A DNA stretch of 64,000 nt from Vibrio sp. SNU_ST1 (GCF_030563405.1 NZ_CP130748.1:2914001-2978000); one strand, 5' to 3'; positions 8,549 through 18,593 are shown, counted from the first letter of the stretch. The notes: a model not told the origin generated them from the letters alone. Made by a program: numbers and translations.

Positions 8549-9760
8549 CTAAACTAGCGTAGCGATTGCTTTGTCTAGTTTTGATAAACCTTCTTCAATT
8601 TCTTGTGTAGTGATAACCAGTGATGGCGTGAAACGAACCACGTTTGTGCCCGCAACCAGTACCATCAAGCCTTGCTCGCCTGCAGCTACTAATACATCAC
8701 GAGCACGACCTTGCCATGCTTCATTAAGCGCAGCACCTAGCAATAGGCCTTTACCGCGAACTTCACTGAATATTTGGTATTTATCGTTAATCTTAGCTAA
8801 ACCATCACGGAACATTGCTTCACGCTCTTTGACGCCAGCCAAAGTTTCAGGCTGGCTAACCACGTCAACAACCGCTTCAGCAACGGCACATGCCAGTGGG
8901 TTACCACCGTAAGTAGAACCGTGCGTACCCACTTTTAGATGTGTCGCGAGTTTAGATGTTGTTAGCATTGCACCGATAGGGAAACCACCACCTAGTGATT
9001 TCGCAGTGGTTAGGATGTCAGGTGTAACACCTAGGCCTTGGTAAGCGTAAAAGTTCCCCGTACGGCCATTACCTGTTTGCACTTCATCAAAGATAAGCAA
9101 TGCATTGTGTTTGTCGCACAGTTCACGAACTGTGTTCACAAACTCAGATGTTGGAGAGATGATACCGCCCTCACCTTGCAGAGGTTCCATCATGATTGCA
9201 CAAGTGCGATCAGAGATGTGCGCTTCTAACGCTGCAATATCGTTGTAAGGCAGGTGCGTAACATCACCTGGTTTAGGACCGAAGCCATCAGAGTAAGCCT
9301 CTTGTCCGCCAACGGTTACGGTAAAGAAAGTACGACCGTGGAAACCTTGTTTGAATGCAATGATTTCAGATTTCTCAGGACCGTGAACATCCACCGCCCA
9401 ACGACGAGCTAGCTTCAATGCTGCTTCGTTCGCTTCCGCGCCAGAGTTCGCAAAGAATACTTTTTCTGCAAAACATACGTCTGTTAGCTTTTTCGCTAGA
9501 CGCAGTGCAGGTTCGTTGGTCATCACGTTACTTAGATGCCAAATCTTGTTTGCTTGCTCAGTAACTGCGTTAACCATTGCAGGGTGACAGTGACCCAAAC
9601 AGCTCACAGCGATACCACCAGCAAAGTCGATATACTCTCGGCCTTGTTGGTCCCAAACGCGTGCGCCTTCCCCTTTTACCGGGATCATTTCCATTGGGTT
9701 ATAACAAGGCACCATCACCTCATTAAACAGACTACGTTCTACTTTTTTTTCCACTGTCAT
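8549..9760 (-). CDS. astC: acetylornithine/succinylornithine aminotransferase AstC/ArgD
   Basis: 403-residue class-III PLP aminotransferase. It can serve as succinylornithine transaminase in arginine breakdown and, in organisms with a single copy, as acetylornithine aminotransferase in arginine synthesis. The PLP lysine is Lys254 ([10 protein letters not shown]), the ring-N aspartate Asp225 ([10 protein letters not shown]) and the phosphate cup [10 protein letters not shown] (105-114). It is first of astC-astA-astD. The arg cluster at 36-42.6 kb has no argD, which suggests that this gene may do both jobs, as VC-type vibrios are often annotated argD here. A single weaker ARG-like box lies about 180 bp upstream. 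Confidence 0.93.
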   Translation of the reverse strand: MTVEKKVERSLFNEVMVPCYNPMEMIPVKGEGARVWDQQGREYIDFAGGIAVSCLGHCHPAMVNAVTEQANKIWHLSNVMTNEPALRLAKKLTDVCFAEKVFFANSGAEANEAALKLARRWAVDVHGPEKSEIIAFKQGFHGRTFFTVTVGGQEAYSDGFGPKPGDVTHLPYNDIAALEAHISDRTCAIMMEPLQGEGGIISPTSEFVNTVRELCDKHNALLIFDEVQTGNGRTGNFYAYQGLGVTPDILTTAKSLGGGFPIGAMLTTSKLATHLKVGTHGSTYGGNPLACAVAEAVVDVVSQPETLAGVKEREAMFRDGLAKINDKYQIFSEVRGKGLLLGAALNEAWQGRARDVLVAAGEQGLMVLVAGTNVVRFTPSLVITTQEIEEGLSKLDKAIATLV

Positions 9761-10224
9761 CGTACATTCCTTTTCGATACCGCAAGCTTCGCAAATAAGC
9801 GTACTGGTTCATAAGTGAGACAAAGATATTTTCTCTCGCCACAATCCCGCTGCAGCATTATATTTACATTTAATTAACGTTTTCAATAGTAGATTATTCT
9901 TTAGCCATCCCTAACAACTAGCTAAACGTCACTACCTATGACTATTTATGCATCAATTAATCTGTTTTATGAAGCTTTTTTTACCTAACCGTATAACCAG
10001 CAATAGCAAAGCCTTACTGGCACAGCGGTATATAGGGTTCGAGAGGAAATAAGGCGAATAATTTTGCATAGGCTAAAAACTTAGCGAAGCGAGAGATAAA
10101 TGTTATAAAAAGTGATCGGCGTCAGGGGGAGAGAGGTGCGTAAAGCCCGAATTTAAACGCTTAACGAATGGGCTAATAGGTTTAACTGGCTTATTTAGAC
10201 GCAGAAAGAGTCAAATTTAAACAC
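9761..10224. other. 464-bp intergenic region upstream of astC
   Basis: No gene seen. The astC-proximal half is AT-rich and probably holds its promoter; the ARG-like box at 9939-9952 is listed separately. AGCCC (10144-10148) / GGGCT (10169-10173) near the pabA end is a short inverted repeat that might help end pabA on the minus strand, but its T-tract is poor. Confidence 0.5.
9939..9952. promoter_or_regulatory. candidate ARG box (ArgR) upstream of astC
   Basis: TGACTATTTATGCA matches 8 of 10 conserved positions of TGAAT-N4-ATTCA. No good partner is found 21 bp to either side, unlike the other ARG boxes here, so support is weaker. In E. coli ArgR activates astC. Confidence 0.4.
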
Positions 10225-10803
10225 TCAACGCGTTAAGAAGTTAGCGAGAAGCTGGTGTCCTTGCTCTGTTTTAATCGACTCTGGGTGAAATTGTACGGCA
10301 TCAATCGGCAAGGTTTTGTGTTGATAACCCATGATCTCATCCATGCTGCCATCTTCAAATTCCGTCCAAGACGTCAGTTCAAAGCAATCAGGTAGCGTGC
10401 CATTTTTCACCACTAAAGAATGGTAACGAGTCACGGTTAGAGGGTTATTAAGCCCTTGAAAAACGCTCTTTCCATTGTGGCGTATTGGAGAGGTTTTACC
10501 GTGCATCACTTGTCTGGCTCGCACCACTTCACCACCAAAGACTTGAGCAATGGCTTGATGACCAAGACACACACCTAAGATCGGCAGTTTACCAGCGAAG
10601 TGTTCAATGACTTGCAGAGAGACTCCCGCATCATCAGGTGTACAAGGGCCCGGCGAGATAACAAGATGGCTAGGATTTAGCGATTCAATGCCCGCAATAT
10701 CAATTTCATCGTTGCGAACAACTTTTACAGTGACCCCTAACTCACAGAAATACTGATACAAGTTATAGGTAAAAGAGTCGTAGTTATCGATGATAAGTAA
10801 CAT
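10225..10803 (-). CDS. pabA: aminodeoxychorismate/anthranilate synthase glutamine amidotransferase PabA
   Basis: 192-residue class-I glutamine amidotransferase that supplies ammonia for 4-amino-4-deoxychorismate in folate synthesis, and possibly for anthranilate. The start is the ATG at 10803 ([15 protein letters not shown]); a longer frame to 10902 adds 33 hydrophobic residues that no family member has. The catalytic triad is Cys79 (LGVCLGHQ), His173 and Glu175 (QFHPES), and the oxyanion motif is SPGPCTP (50-56). The gene stands alone, divergent from the GGDEF-EAL gene, so its PabB partner is encoded elsewhere. PabA and TrpG are hard to tell apart; absence of trp genes nearby favours PabA. 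Confidence 0.88.
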   Translation of the reverse strand: MLLIIDNYDSFTYNLYQYFCELGVTVKVVRNDEIDIAGIESLNPSHLVISPGPCTPDDAGVSLQVIEHFAGKLPILGVCLGHQAIAQVFGGEVVRARQVMHGKTSPIRHNGKSVFQGLNNPLTVTRYHSLVVKNGTLPDCFELTSWTEFEDGSMDEIMGYQHKTLPIDAVQFHPESIKTEQGHQLLANFLTR

Positions 10804-11151
10804 GGGTCGAAATCGTTTGCTAAATACTAAATGATTGGAAGATGTAGGGGCGGTATTGTGCAATATAAAGCAAGAAAGGCAAGTGAAAATGATAAAAAAC
10901 AAACCAGCTTTCGCTGCCCTGATAACTTTACACTACAAATACATAAACGTTACTGGCAATGAAGCCAGAGTGATCCACTTTGTCTTCTCAAGACATAGAT
11001 GTCTCTCATCCCTGCCAAAGTCCCCATAAAAATTAAAACCTTATAAGTTGCGCGTTTTTTATGACATAGTTCTTTTTTTGTAACAAACAACAACTCAATG
11101 AATAATTGTTTAGGTTATCATTAGGGTGTATTTACTGACTTTAATTAAAAA
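10804..11151. other. 348-bp divergent promoter region of pabA and the GGDEF-EAL gene
   Basis: No gene supported; the short frames here are chance. The half nearest the GGDEF-EAL gene is T- and A-rich (about 11040-11150) and likely carries its promoter. I see no confident operator or terminator. Confidence 0.45.
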
Positions 11152-13635
11152 ATGAAAGAGAACAAACTCGTTTACCTAATTCGTTACATACCAACTATAA
11201 CTGTGGTTCTATTTTCGATTATCGTTTTTTCGTTATCGGTCAATGATAGCTATCGACGAACCAATCAAGAAATCACTCACATAGAATCCGATATTGTTGA
11301 AGAAAAAAAAGCCTATTTAAAATCTCAAGTCAGCTATGTCAACAAGCAGCTCAACTACTTAGAAGAAACAACAATAACCACACTACGCGACAGTATAAAA
11401 ACTCATACTCTCCGCACTCACTCCATACTAAATCAACTGTACAAGGACAACCCACAATTAAGTGAACAAGAGTTTACAACCTTGGTTCGTTCGAGTTTGA
11501 AAAACTACAGATTCAATGACGGTCGTGGTTACCCTTTTATTTATCACCATGATGGAACTGTTATTTTTCACCCTGTTTTTCCTAGTATGCAAGGAGCCTC
11601 TAAATGGGAGTTTCAAGATGCTAAAGGACACTTTGTCGCTCAGGAATTAACAAAAAAAGCGATTGAAGAAAAAGAAGGCTTTCATAAATGGTGGTTTCTA
11701 AAACCGAATTCATTCGAAAAACAGTATGAAAAAATCGGCTATATCGTTAATTTCTCGCCATATAGTTGGTATATAGGTACGAGTGACTTTATTACAGATG
11801 TCCAAGCAGACATTCAAAGTGACGTGCTCGAATGGTTAAGTAAGCTTCAAATTGGTCAACAGAGTAACTTCTACGTTATCGACACTAAAGGCGATGTGCT
11901 GGCTCATACCACTCCTAGCTTTATTGGCACTAATATCCATAATATTAAAAACATACACTTCCGCACTCAAGCAGTCGCGCTGTTGGAACAATCAGATATC
12001 TATGTTAGACACTTAGCTGCCGACAACCACTCGTTAGAAAACCTTAGTTATGTCATCAAAAATAGTACTTGGGGCTGGACGATAGGCGCGAGCTTTAGTG
12101 TCACTGCATTAGAAAGACTTGTTGCTAAAAAAAATGCCGAGTTGATTGAAAAAAGAAATGATGAGCTCAATCGCTTAGCACTCATGTATAGCATAGTCGT
12201 TCTATTAGTCGGACTACTCTCATATTATGTAAGCACTCTAGTTTCTCGTCGCTTTGAATCTTATCAAGCTGAAATTCAATCTGACTTTGAAAAGCTCTGT
12301 ACTGCAAACAGCACGCTGAATCACTTTGCTAATCATGACCAACTGACTGGGCTTTTTAATCGACACTTTTTTGAAGTCTATATGGAGAAAGAGCTGGTAA
12401 AGACTCAATCAGATGACGATAAATTCCTTGTCTGTTTTATTGATGTAGATAACTTTAAAAACATCAACGACTACTACGGACACAGTGTTGGGGACGAACT
12501 CTTAATACAGATATCTCAAACGCTTAAAAAAGTATGCCCTAATTTTTCAGAAGTGTTCCGGTTTGGAGGTGATGAATTTATTGTTACTTTCCCTGATCTA
12601 AACAGCCTAAAACAGGCAGAAAGCGTCATGAAACTATTTCATGATGGGCTTGCGACCAAGTATCAATGTTTTGAGCATGAATTTGATATCAGTTTTAGCT
12701 TAGGTGCCGCCGTGTATCCCGATCACGGGCGCACTGTCGATGAGTTACTCGCAAGCTCTGATATTATGCTCCATTCTGTGAAATCAGAAGGCAAAGCAAA
12801 CTGTGCTATTTTCTCATCAAAAACCTCTGCGAAAAATCAACGTAAGTTTCTGATTGAAGACAATTTACTTACCGCTATAGAAAGAAGAGAAATTTATTTA
12901 GATTATCAGCCTCAGTATTGCTTACAGTCTGGGAGGTTATGGGGAATCGAAGCGCTAGCTCGATGGAAAAGCCCAACATTGGGTAACGTTTACCCTGATG
13001 AGTTTATCTCCGTCGCTGAAGTCAGTGGTCATATACGCGCATTAGGTTGGTATTTAATTGAATTAGCCTACCAACAGTATTCAGAACTCGATTTTCCAGA
13101 CAATGCTCCTATATTACTGGCACTGAACTTATCACCAGTTCAAATTGGAGATACAAACTTTGCTGAAAATATCATAAAAATAACAGAGCGCTACGGTATA
13201 AACCCATCCCATATATGCTTAGAAGCCACCGAAGGCATCATGCTAAAAAATCCGGAAGAGGTAGCAAAAGTTGCGCATCAACTTCGTAGTAAAGGGTTTC
13301 ACTTGGCCTTAGATGATTTTGGTACTGGGTACTCTTCGTTGAAGTATTTGTCATTACTTCCTATTCATGAAATTAAAATAGATCGTAGCTTTATTTGGCA
13401 ACTTTCAGAATCGAATACCGCTCATGAACTATTAAAAAGCATTGTCGCAATTGGGCGGTCTACAGGAACAAGAACCGTCGCTGAAGGTGTCGAAACCATT
13501 GAACAACTAGAATATGTTAAACAATATGGATGTGACATTGTCCAAGGGTACTTATTTTCAAAACCGGTATCATTGGAAAAAGCTGTACAAATACGCCAAT
13601 ACGACCTTGAAAAAATGAAATCCATAAGTAACTAA
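11152..13635 (+). CDS. membrane Cache-GGDEF-EAL c-di-GMP enzyme
   Basis: 827-residue inner-membrane signalling protein. One membrane helix at about residues 11-29 and another at about 342-364 enclose a periplasmic double Cache sensor (GYPFIYHHDGTVIFHP and SPYSWYIGTSDF in its first half, NFYVIDTKGDVLAH in its second). A GGDEF domain follows, with intact FGGDEF (motif at 472-476) and no RxxD inhibitory site before it. The EAL domain (EAL at 600-602) keeps the acidic and lysine residues in LNLSPVQ, LEATEG, DDFGTGYSS (721 onward), IKIDRSF, EGVET and QGYLFSKP. Both diguanylate cyclase and phosphodiesterase activities therefore look possible; the net direction cannot be told from sequence. No clear ribosome site precedes the ATG. 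It converges with xds. Confidence 0.9.
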   Translation: MKENKLVYLIRYIPTITVVLFSIIVFSLSVNDSYRRTNQEITHIESDIVEEKKAYLKSQVSYVNKQLNYLEETTITTLRDSIKTHTLRTHSILNQLYKDNPQLSEQEFTTLVRSSLKNYRFNDGRGYPFIYHHDGTVIFHPVFPSMQGASKWEFQDAKGHFVAQELTKKAIEEKEGFHKWWFLKPNSFEKQYEKIGYIVNFSPYSWYIGTSDFITDVQADIQSDVLEWLSKLQIGQQSNFYVIDTKGDVLAHTTPSFIGTNIHNIKNIHFRTQAVALLEQSDIYVRHLAADNHSLENLSYVIKNSTWGWTIGASFSVTALERLVAKKNAELIEKRNDELNRLALMYSIVVLLVGLLSYYVSTLVSRRFESYQAEIQSDFEKLCTANSTLNHFANHDQLTGLFNRHFFEVYMEKELVKTQSDDDKFLVCFIDVDNFKNINDYYGHSVGDELLIQISQTLKKVCPNFSEVFRFGGDEFIVTFPDLNSLKQAESVMKLFHDGLATKYQCFEHEFDISFSLGAAVYPDHGRTVDELLASSDIMLHSVKSEGKANCAIFSSKTSAKNQRKFLIEDNLLTAIERREIYLDYQPQYCLQSGRLWGIEALARWKSPTLGNVYPDEFISVAEVSGHIRALGWYLIELAYQQYSELDFPDNAPILLALNLSPVQIGDTNFAENIIKITERYGINPSHICLEATEGIMLKNPEEVAKVAHQLRSKGFHLALDDFGTGYSSLKYLSLLPIHEIKIDRSFIWQLSESNTAHELLKSIVAIGRSTGTRTVAEGVETIEQLEYVKQYGCDIVQGYLFSKPVSLEKAVQIRQYDLEKMKSISN

Positions 13636-13640
13636 AATAT

Positions 13641-13670
13641 AAACCGCTACCTATAGGTAGCGGTTTATTA
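13641..13670. terminator. bidirectional terminator between GGDEF-EAL gene and xds
   Basis: AAACCGCTACC (13641-13651) pairs perfectly with GGTAGCGGTTT (13656-13666) around TATA. It sits between converging genes; T-rich sequence flanks both sides. Confidence 0.85.
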
Positions 13671-13687
13671 TGACCCGAAAAGCCTTA

Positions 13688-16291
13688 TTACTTACGACGA
13701 CGCCACATTGCTAAGCCAAACAATGACATCAGCGCACCGAAACCAAACGAACCACCGACTTTAAGCTCAAGAACTGCCGGATCATGATCCGATGAACGGA
13801 AGTGATCTTGGTACTTCGGCAGATCACCTTTGTACTCTTCGTTATAGTCAAGCAACTTCGATTCACCGCCATTGATGTGCCAGTCAGTCGCATCCACCAC
13901 CATGTCTTTCAGGCTGTCGCTGATCAACAGGTGATCCAAAGCGCCAACTTCGTCATTGTATGAATAGCTCCAGCTGTCTGGGTGCTTTTGAGCCACAGCA
14001 TTAATGTAGCCGTAGTTCTTAGTAATCACCGCACCGTTATCACCAAACTGCTCGACGCCGTCAATGTAAGTGTTACGCGCCGCTTTGATTTGCTTACCGT
14101 ATTTCTCTTCAGAGTAATCCGTCAGTACTAGCATTGGGTCTTCCATGCCGTACGAGTTCATATCACCCAGAATCACTTTATGGCCTTTGATGCCGTCTAG
14201 CGCTTCACCCAGAGCAACTGCTGCAGCCACACGGAAGTTCTCACATGAGCCTTGCTTGTCGGCGTCAACACCACCTTGGCCGCCCTGTTCAACAGGGGCT
14301 GCATCTTCCCAACACTTAGAACCTTTCGATTTAAAGTGGTTAATCGCAACGGTGAGTTTCTCTTTAGTACCTTTCACTTTAAAAGTTGGCGCCAATGAGT
14401 CACGTTGGTAGTTCTTACCGTCTTCAATCACCTTGCCTGAATCGTCTAATACTTCTGGAGCTTGTTGGCTTGGCATCGCGATAACGCGGCTATCTTTAAG
14501 CTTAACCACCTTCTTACGGTAGATAACACCCGTTGTGATTACGTCAGTACCAATTGAGTCCATCTCGTCGGTTACGCCATCTTCATTAGAGTCAACAGCT
14601 ACAAAGGTATAGCGGTCTTTCTTACGCTCAATGCGGTCATTCAGTTGGTTAACAAGCTGCTGAATGGCAGAGCCTTCACCAAAACCGTTGTTCTCAATTT
14701 CCATCAAACCAATGATGTCTGCATCTAAGCGAAGAATCGCGTTCACAATCTTCTCTTGCTGCATCTCAAACTCAGTGATGGTATTCGCGCCACGGTTGTT
14801 ACCGTGTTGGTTCGCGTCGCCACCAAATGGAGAGTTAAAGTAGTTCAAGACATTGAAAGTCGCGATACGTAGATCACCTTCATCCATATCAGGCTTATCA
14901 GTACGTGGGTCATTACGTACAAAGTTCTCAGCCGAGATCTGGTTAGTTGTCACTAAGCGATACTCACCGTAGCTGTAGGTCAATACGCCTTCTAGGCCAA
15001 CAATGGTGTCATCGATACGGATGTAGTCTTCCGTTGAGCCATCTTGGTCAATATCGGTGCGCGCAAAATCTGGGTAGAAAGGAACCTGTCCGTCACCGGC
15101 TTTTTGATCGGTTTCAACAAAAAGACGACGGTCTGCGTTATCTTTAGTTTGCTGTTTCGCATCTTCAGAGCCAGCTGCAGATAACTGGTTCGGCTGCATG
15201 TTAATACGCTCATGCGCCAGTACCATGTTGTTACGACGACCTGCGTAATCATAACCGAAAGTACGCGTTACACGCATATCAAGCGCTTCGGTTGTTTTCA
15301 CCAACATACCTTCATGGCGTTCAAGCGTTGCAGCGAAGTTCTCGTCATTGTCTAAGGCTTCAATTGCTGTCGCTTCTGGAGCCTGCTGCTCACCCTGTTT
15401 TAGCCATTGGTTGTTTTCAACTTTAAGCTGAGTATGGCTGTAGTATTCTTGAACCTTACCTTTCACACACACTACATCGCCCGCAGCCAGTTCTGAGCTT
15501 GATTGGTTAGTGTGAATAAATAGCCCTTCAGAGGTGCTTGAATTGAAATCGTCATCAAGAGCTTGCAGATAGAAGCCTTTGGTAATTCCCGTTGTCACTG
15601 CACTCACAACACCTGTGACGAAATACTCATCATCAGTGATGTACGGATAGCCATTAATAAACGGTGATGTTGCCCCTTCACCTTGGATCTCTTGAATAGT
15701 CGTGAATACAGGAGCAGAGCCATCTTGTGTACAAGCAAACGCGTCAGGTAACTCAACATTGTCTAGTGAACCTAGTCCTTCAATGTTGTCCTTTGGTAGC
15801 GATACCCAATGTGAAGCATCAAACGTCGCCGAAGGTGTTTGTTTAGCACGAACTAAAGTAACATCTTTACCCCAATCCACATCGCCCATCAAACCGACAA
15901 CATCATGTATCGAACCATCTGAATTCAAGATAGCCAGCGGATCGTCACCATTGTGATTAGCAATCGACGCGTTAAGAATATCAGCCGCCGCTTTAATTTC
16001 GTCACTTGCGCTGGTGTGCGCAACCACAAGAACTTCACCGGGCGCTAAAACGTGGCCGTCTAAAGGTAAAGTGGCACCCCATGCTCCGTTACCATTCGCA
16101 GACTTCGCCAACGAGTAACCATCTAAATTAATGCTGATATCGCCATTATTAGCAATCTCAATCGCTTTGTTGTAGCTGCCGCCTTCCACATATTGTGAAA
16201 TAAACAAATCAGCGTGTGCACTTGCTGTTAGCAAGCTACCAATTGCCACTGCTAGCAATGAAGGTTTGTGTAAAAGAGCCATCCGTTTCAC
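13688..16291 (-). CDS. xds: ExeM/NucH-family extracellular nuclease (Xds-type)
   Basis: 867-residue exported nuclease. Signal peptide 1-27 ends ASAHA before DLFISQYVEGGSYNK, which begins a lamin-tail domain. A central OB-like region follows, then an endonuclease/exonuclease/phosphatase domain from about residue 470: RIATFNVLNYF, LMEIENNG, INHFKSKGS, LGDMNSYG, ALDHLL and SSDHDPAV supply metal and catalytic residues. The last 22 residues, beginning GGSFGFGAL and ending WRRRK, are a GlyGly-CTERM sorting tail cut by rhombosortase, which points to type II secretion and cell-surface anchoring. V. cholerae Xds, the closest known homologue by design and locus, digests extracellular DNA for phosphate, biofilm control and NET escape. 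Equivalence here is inferred. Confidence 0.9.
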   Translation of the reverse strand: MKRMALLHKPSLLAVAIGSLLTASAHADLFISQYVEGGSYNKAIEIANNGDISINLDGYSLAKSANGNGAWGATLPLDGHVLAPGEVLVVAHTSASDEIKAAADILNASIANHNGDDPLAILNSDGSIHDVVGLMGDVDWGKDVTLVRAKQTPSATFDASHWVSLPKDNIEGLGSLDNVELPDAFACTQDGSAPVFTTIQEIQGEGATSPFINGYPYITDDEYFVTGVVSAVTTGITKGFYLQALDDDFNSSTSEGLFIHTNQSSSELAAGDVVCVKGKVQEYYSHTQLKVENNQWLKQGEQQAPEATAIEALDNDENFAATLERHEGMLVKTTEALDMRVTRTFGYDYAGRRNNMVLAHERINMQPNQLSAAGSEDAKQQTKDNADRRLFVETDQKAGDGQVPFYPDFARTDIDQDGSTEDYIRIDDTIVGLEGVLTYSYGEYRLVTTNQISAENFVRNDPRTDKPDMDEGDLRIATFNVLNYFNSPFGGDANQHGNNRGANTITEFEMQQEKIVNAILRLDADIIGLMEIENNGFGEGSAIQQLVNQLNDRIERKKDRYTFVAVDSNEDGVTDEMDSIGTDVITTGVIYRKKVVKLKDSRVIAMPSQQAPEVLDDSGKVIEDGKNYQRDSLAPTFKVKGTKEKLTVAINHFKSKGSKCWEDAAPVEQGGQGGVDADKQGSCENFRVAAAVALGEALDGIKGHKVILGDMNSYGMEDPMLVLTDYSEEKYGKQIKAARNTYIDGVEQFGDNGAVITKNYGYINAVAQKHPDSWSYSYNDEVGALDHLLISDSLKDMVVDATDWHINGGESKLLDYNEEYKGDLPKYQDHFRSSDHDPAVLELKVGGSFGFGALMSLFGLAMWRRRK

Positions 16292-16666
16292 CTGAGTTCA
16301 TCGATTTATAGTTACTGCCATCTAAGGGCAGTCATGTATTTTGTGGTAACTATCCGGTTTATTTATGTAAGGAATAAGTCAGTTAGCAAGAAAATGAGGA
16401 ACTTATCACTTTGAAATCTTCAATTATTTGGCACATTTTATATTTCCAACATAAATAGAAATGAGTGAGATTCTATAAACCTGAAAAGTAATTAACAAGA
16501 TCCCATTCACGACATTAATGTCACCAATGTGTTACTAGATAATTCTTAAATTATCGATTCAAACAAGGGACTTACTGGGGAGGTAAAAGGAATGGGCACT
16601 AAAAAGCCCAAAGTAAACAGAGTCTACTTTGGGCTGAAATGTTTAAACGAGTCGTTTTAGTTCACC
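16292..16666. other. 375-bp region between xds and trpS
   Basis: Contains the presumed xds promoter (AT-rich, about 16330-16560) and the trpS terminator. No gene or convincing operator seen. Confidence 0.5.
16600..16635 (-). terminator. intrinsic terminator of trpS
   Basis: AGCCCAAAGTA (16605-16615) pairs with TACTTTGGGCT (16625-16635); on the minus strand TTTTTAG follows the stem. Confidence 0.92.
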
Positions 16667-17683
16667 CTATGGGCGAGTAACAAAACCTACTGCTTCGTAT
16701 GCTTTTTTCAGTATTACTGCAGCACGCTCAGAGGCTTTTTCAGCACCGGCTTTCATTACTGCGTCCATGTAAGCACGGTCAGCACGGATACGGTGGTATT
16801 CAGCTTGAATCGGCTCAAGCATCTCAACCAATGCCGCGCCTACATCTTTCTTAAATGGACCGTACATTTCAACGCCTTGGTACTGCGCTTCGATCTCTTC
16901 AAACGTTTTACCCGTCGCAGCTGAATAAAGACCCATTAAGTTAGAGATACCCGCTTTATTTTCCCAATCGTGGGCAATACGTGGTGGCGTTTCTGCATCG
17001 GTTTGCGCTTTGTTGATCTTCTTGATGATCGACTTAGGTTCTTCTAGCAGAGTAATCACGTTCTTACGGTTGTCATCCGACTTAGACATCTTCTTCGTCG
17101 CATCTTGTAGGCTCATTACACGTGCATTCACTGTTGGAATGTAAGGTTCTGGTACTTGGAAGATTGGCGTTTCAGGACCGTAGATGTTGTTAAAGCGAGT
17201 TGCGATATCACGCGCCAACTCTAAGTGCTGTTTCTGGTCGCTACCTACAGGTACTTGGTGAGCGCCATAAAGCAGAATGTCTGCAGCCATCAACACCGGG
17301 TAGTCGTATAAACCTACGTTTACATCATTTGAGTGACGCGCAGACTTATCTTTAAACTGAGTCATACGGCTCAGTTCACCCATTTGCGTGTAACAGTTAA
17401 GAAGCCAACCAAGTTGAGCATGCTCTGGTACGTGTGACTGAACAAATAGCGTGCTCTTCTTTGGATCAACACCGACAGCAAGACAGATTGCTAATGCATC
17501 TAGAGTCGCTTCATGCAGTGCTTTCGGATCTTGGCGAACCGTAATTGCGTGAAGGTCTACAACACAGTATTGGCAATCGTAATCATCTTGCATCTGTTGC
17601 CATTGACGTAGAGCACCCAAGTAGTTACCGATACTTAGTTCACCAGATGGTTGAACACCACTCAATACGATGGGCTTGCTCAT
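16667..17683 (-). CDS. trpS: tryptophanyl-tRNA synthetase
   Basis: 338-residue class-I aminoacyl-tRNA synthetase that charges tRNA-Trp. The HIGH-like motif is in [14 protein letters not shown] (about residues 12-25) and KMSKS is present as [12 protein letters not shown]. The length is normal and AAGGA precedes the ATG. It is the last gene of the pil-aro-dam-rpe-gph-trpS block; a hairpin between gph and trpS and a repeated segment upstream suggest its own promoter. Confidence 0.98.
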   Translation of the reverse strand: MSKPIVLSGVQPSGELSIGNYLGALRQWQQMQDDYDCQYCVVDLHAITVRQDPKALHEATLDALAICLAVGVDPKKSTLFVQSHVPEHAQLGWLLNCYTQMGELSRMTQFKDKSARHSNDVNVGLYDYPVLMAADILLYGAHQVPVGSDQKQHLELARDIATRFNNIYGPETPIFQVPEPYIPTVNARVMSLQDATKKMSKSDDNRKNVITLLEEPKSIIKKINKAQTDAETPPRIAHDWENKAGISNLMGLYSAATGKTFEEIEAQYQGVEMYGPFKKDVGAALVEMLEPIQAEYHRIRADRAYMDAVMKAGAEKASERAAVILKKAYEAVGFVTRP

Positions 17684-17717
17684 GGTTTTAATTCCTTTGC
17701 TTGTAGCTAAGCTCGTT

Positions 17718-17761
17718 AACTTAGTTTCTTAACCTAGTATCTGAAAAACTTAGCTTCTTAA
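17718..17761. repeat. 15-bp direct repeat pair upstream of trpS
   Basis: AACTTAGTTTCTTAA (17718-17732) recurs as AACTTAGCTTCTTAA (17747-17761), 29 bp apart with one mismatch. It lies between the gph terminator and the trpS start. Function unknown; chance duplication is possible. Confidence 0.5.
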
Positions 17762-17769
17762 CTTTAAAA

Positions 17770-17799
17770 TAGAAAGCCGTACAGCTCTTCTGCACGGCT
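17770..17799 (-). terminator. terminator of gph
   Basis: AGCCGTACAG (17775-17784) pairs with CTGCACGGCT (17790-17799) with one G-U pair; on the minus strand TTCTATTTT follows. Confidence 0.8.
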
Positions 17800-17857
17800 C
17801 ATCCAGTGTACTCATTGATAAGTATTTTGCTAGTAGGTTAGCTAACTTTTATCCGCT

Positions 17858-18544
17858 TTATGCTGAAACTAGAACGACATCTAGTAATTGCGCAATATTG
17901 CCTGCGACATAGTCAGGGGTTGATACTGAAATCGGCTCACCGTGGTTGTAGCCGTATGTCAGACCAAACGAGTGACAGCCGGCATTCTTAGCTGCTTTGA
18001 TGTCATTGCTTGAATCGCCAACCATCAACATCTCTTCCGCTTTTACATTGTGCTTTTCTAGCAACCAGTTCAACGCTACTGGATTCGGCTTTTTCTCTGG
18101 GAAAGAGTCGCCGCCCAACACATCAACAAAGTACTTATCGATACCGTGTTGCGCCAGAACGTCTGGTACAAATTTCGATGGCTTGTTGGTAACAAGTGCC
18201 ATAGTGAAACCTGCTTTATCCAACTCAGCAAGCGTTTCTTTTACTGATGGATAAAGGTGGCTTAGCTTATGGCCGCCCTGCTCGTAGAAATCATCAAACA
18301 GGATACGCGCTTTCTTTAGCAGTTCAGGATCTAGGTTTGGATCAACCGTCAAGTTGCGGCTCAGTGAGCGCCCGATAAGAACATCAGCACCATTACCCAC
18401 GTAGTCGCGAACTTGCTCTTCGCTTACAGAAGAAAAACCCAGTTCCTGGCAGGCTTGGTCGGCGGCGACGGCCAAATCAGGTACGCTATCTAACAAGGTT
18501 CCATCCAAATCAAAGGCAATCAGTTTTATTGAGCTTAATGACAT
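17858..18544 (-). CDS. gph: phosphoglycolate phosphatase Gph
   Basis: 228-residue HAD-superfamily phosphatase that removes phosphoglycolate, a by-product of DNA repair. HAD motif I is FDLDGTLLDS (residues 11-20), motif II LVTNKPSKF, motif III lysine in KPNPVAL, and motif IV MVGDSSNDIKAAKNAG. AGGAAAG precedes the ATG. It lies 102 bp after rpe with a terminator between, so unlike the compact E. coli dam-rpe-gph-trpS arrangement it probably also has its own promoter. Confidence 0.96.
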   Translation of the reverse strand: MSLSSIKLIAFDLDGTLLDSVPDLAVAADQACQELGFSSVSEEQVRDYVGNGADVLIGRSLSRNLTVDPNLDPELLKKARILFDDFYEQGGHKLSHLYPSVKETLAELDKAGFTMALVTNKPSKFVPDVLAQHGIDKYFVDVLGGDSFPEKKPNPVALNWLLEKHNVKAEEMLMVGDSSNDIKAAKNAGCHSFGLTYGYNHGEPISVSTPDYVAGNIAQLLDVVLVSA

Positions 18545-18593
18545 CTTACTTTCCTATTTATTATGTTCGCCTTATGAGTTGAGCTCCAAGACG

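Noticed and set aside
10835..11029. Short + strand frame between pabA and the GGDEF-EAL gene
   Set aside because: No ribosome site, no family resemblance, and it lies in a likely promoter region.
13688..16291. Two separate genes (lamin-tail protein and nuclease)
   Set aside because: The frame is continuous with one signal peptide and one sorting tail, and known Xds/ExeM nucleases have this same domain order.
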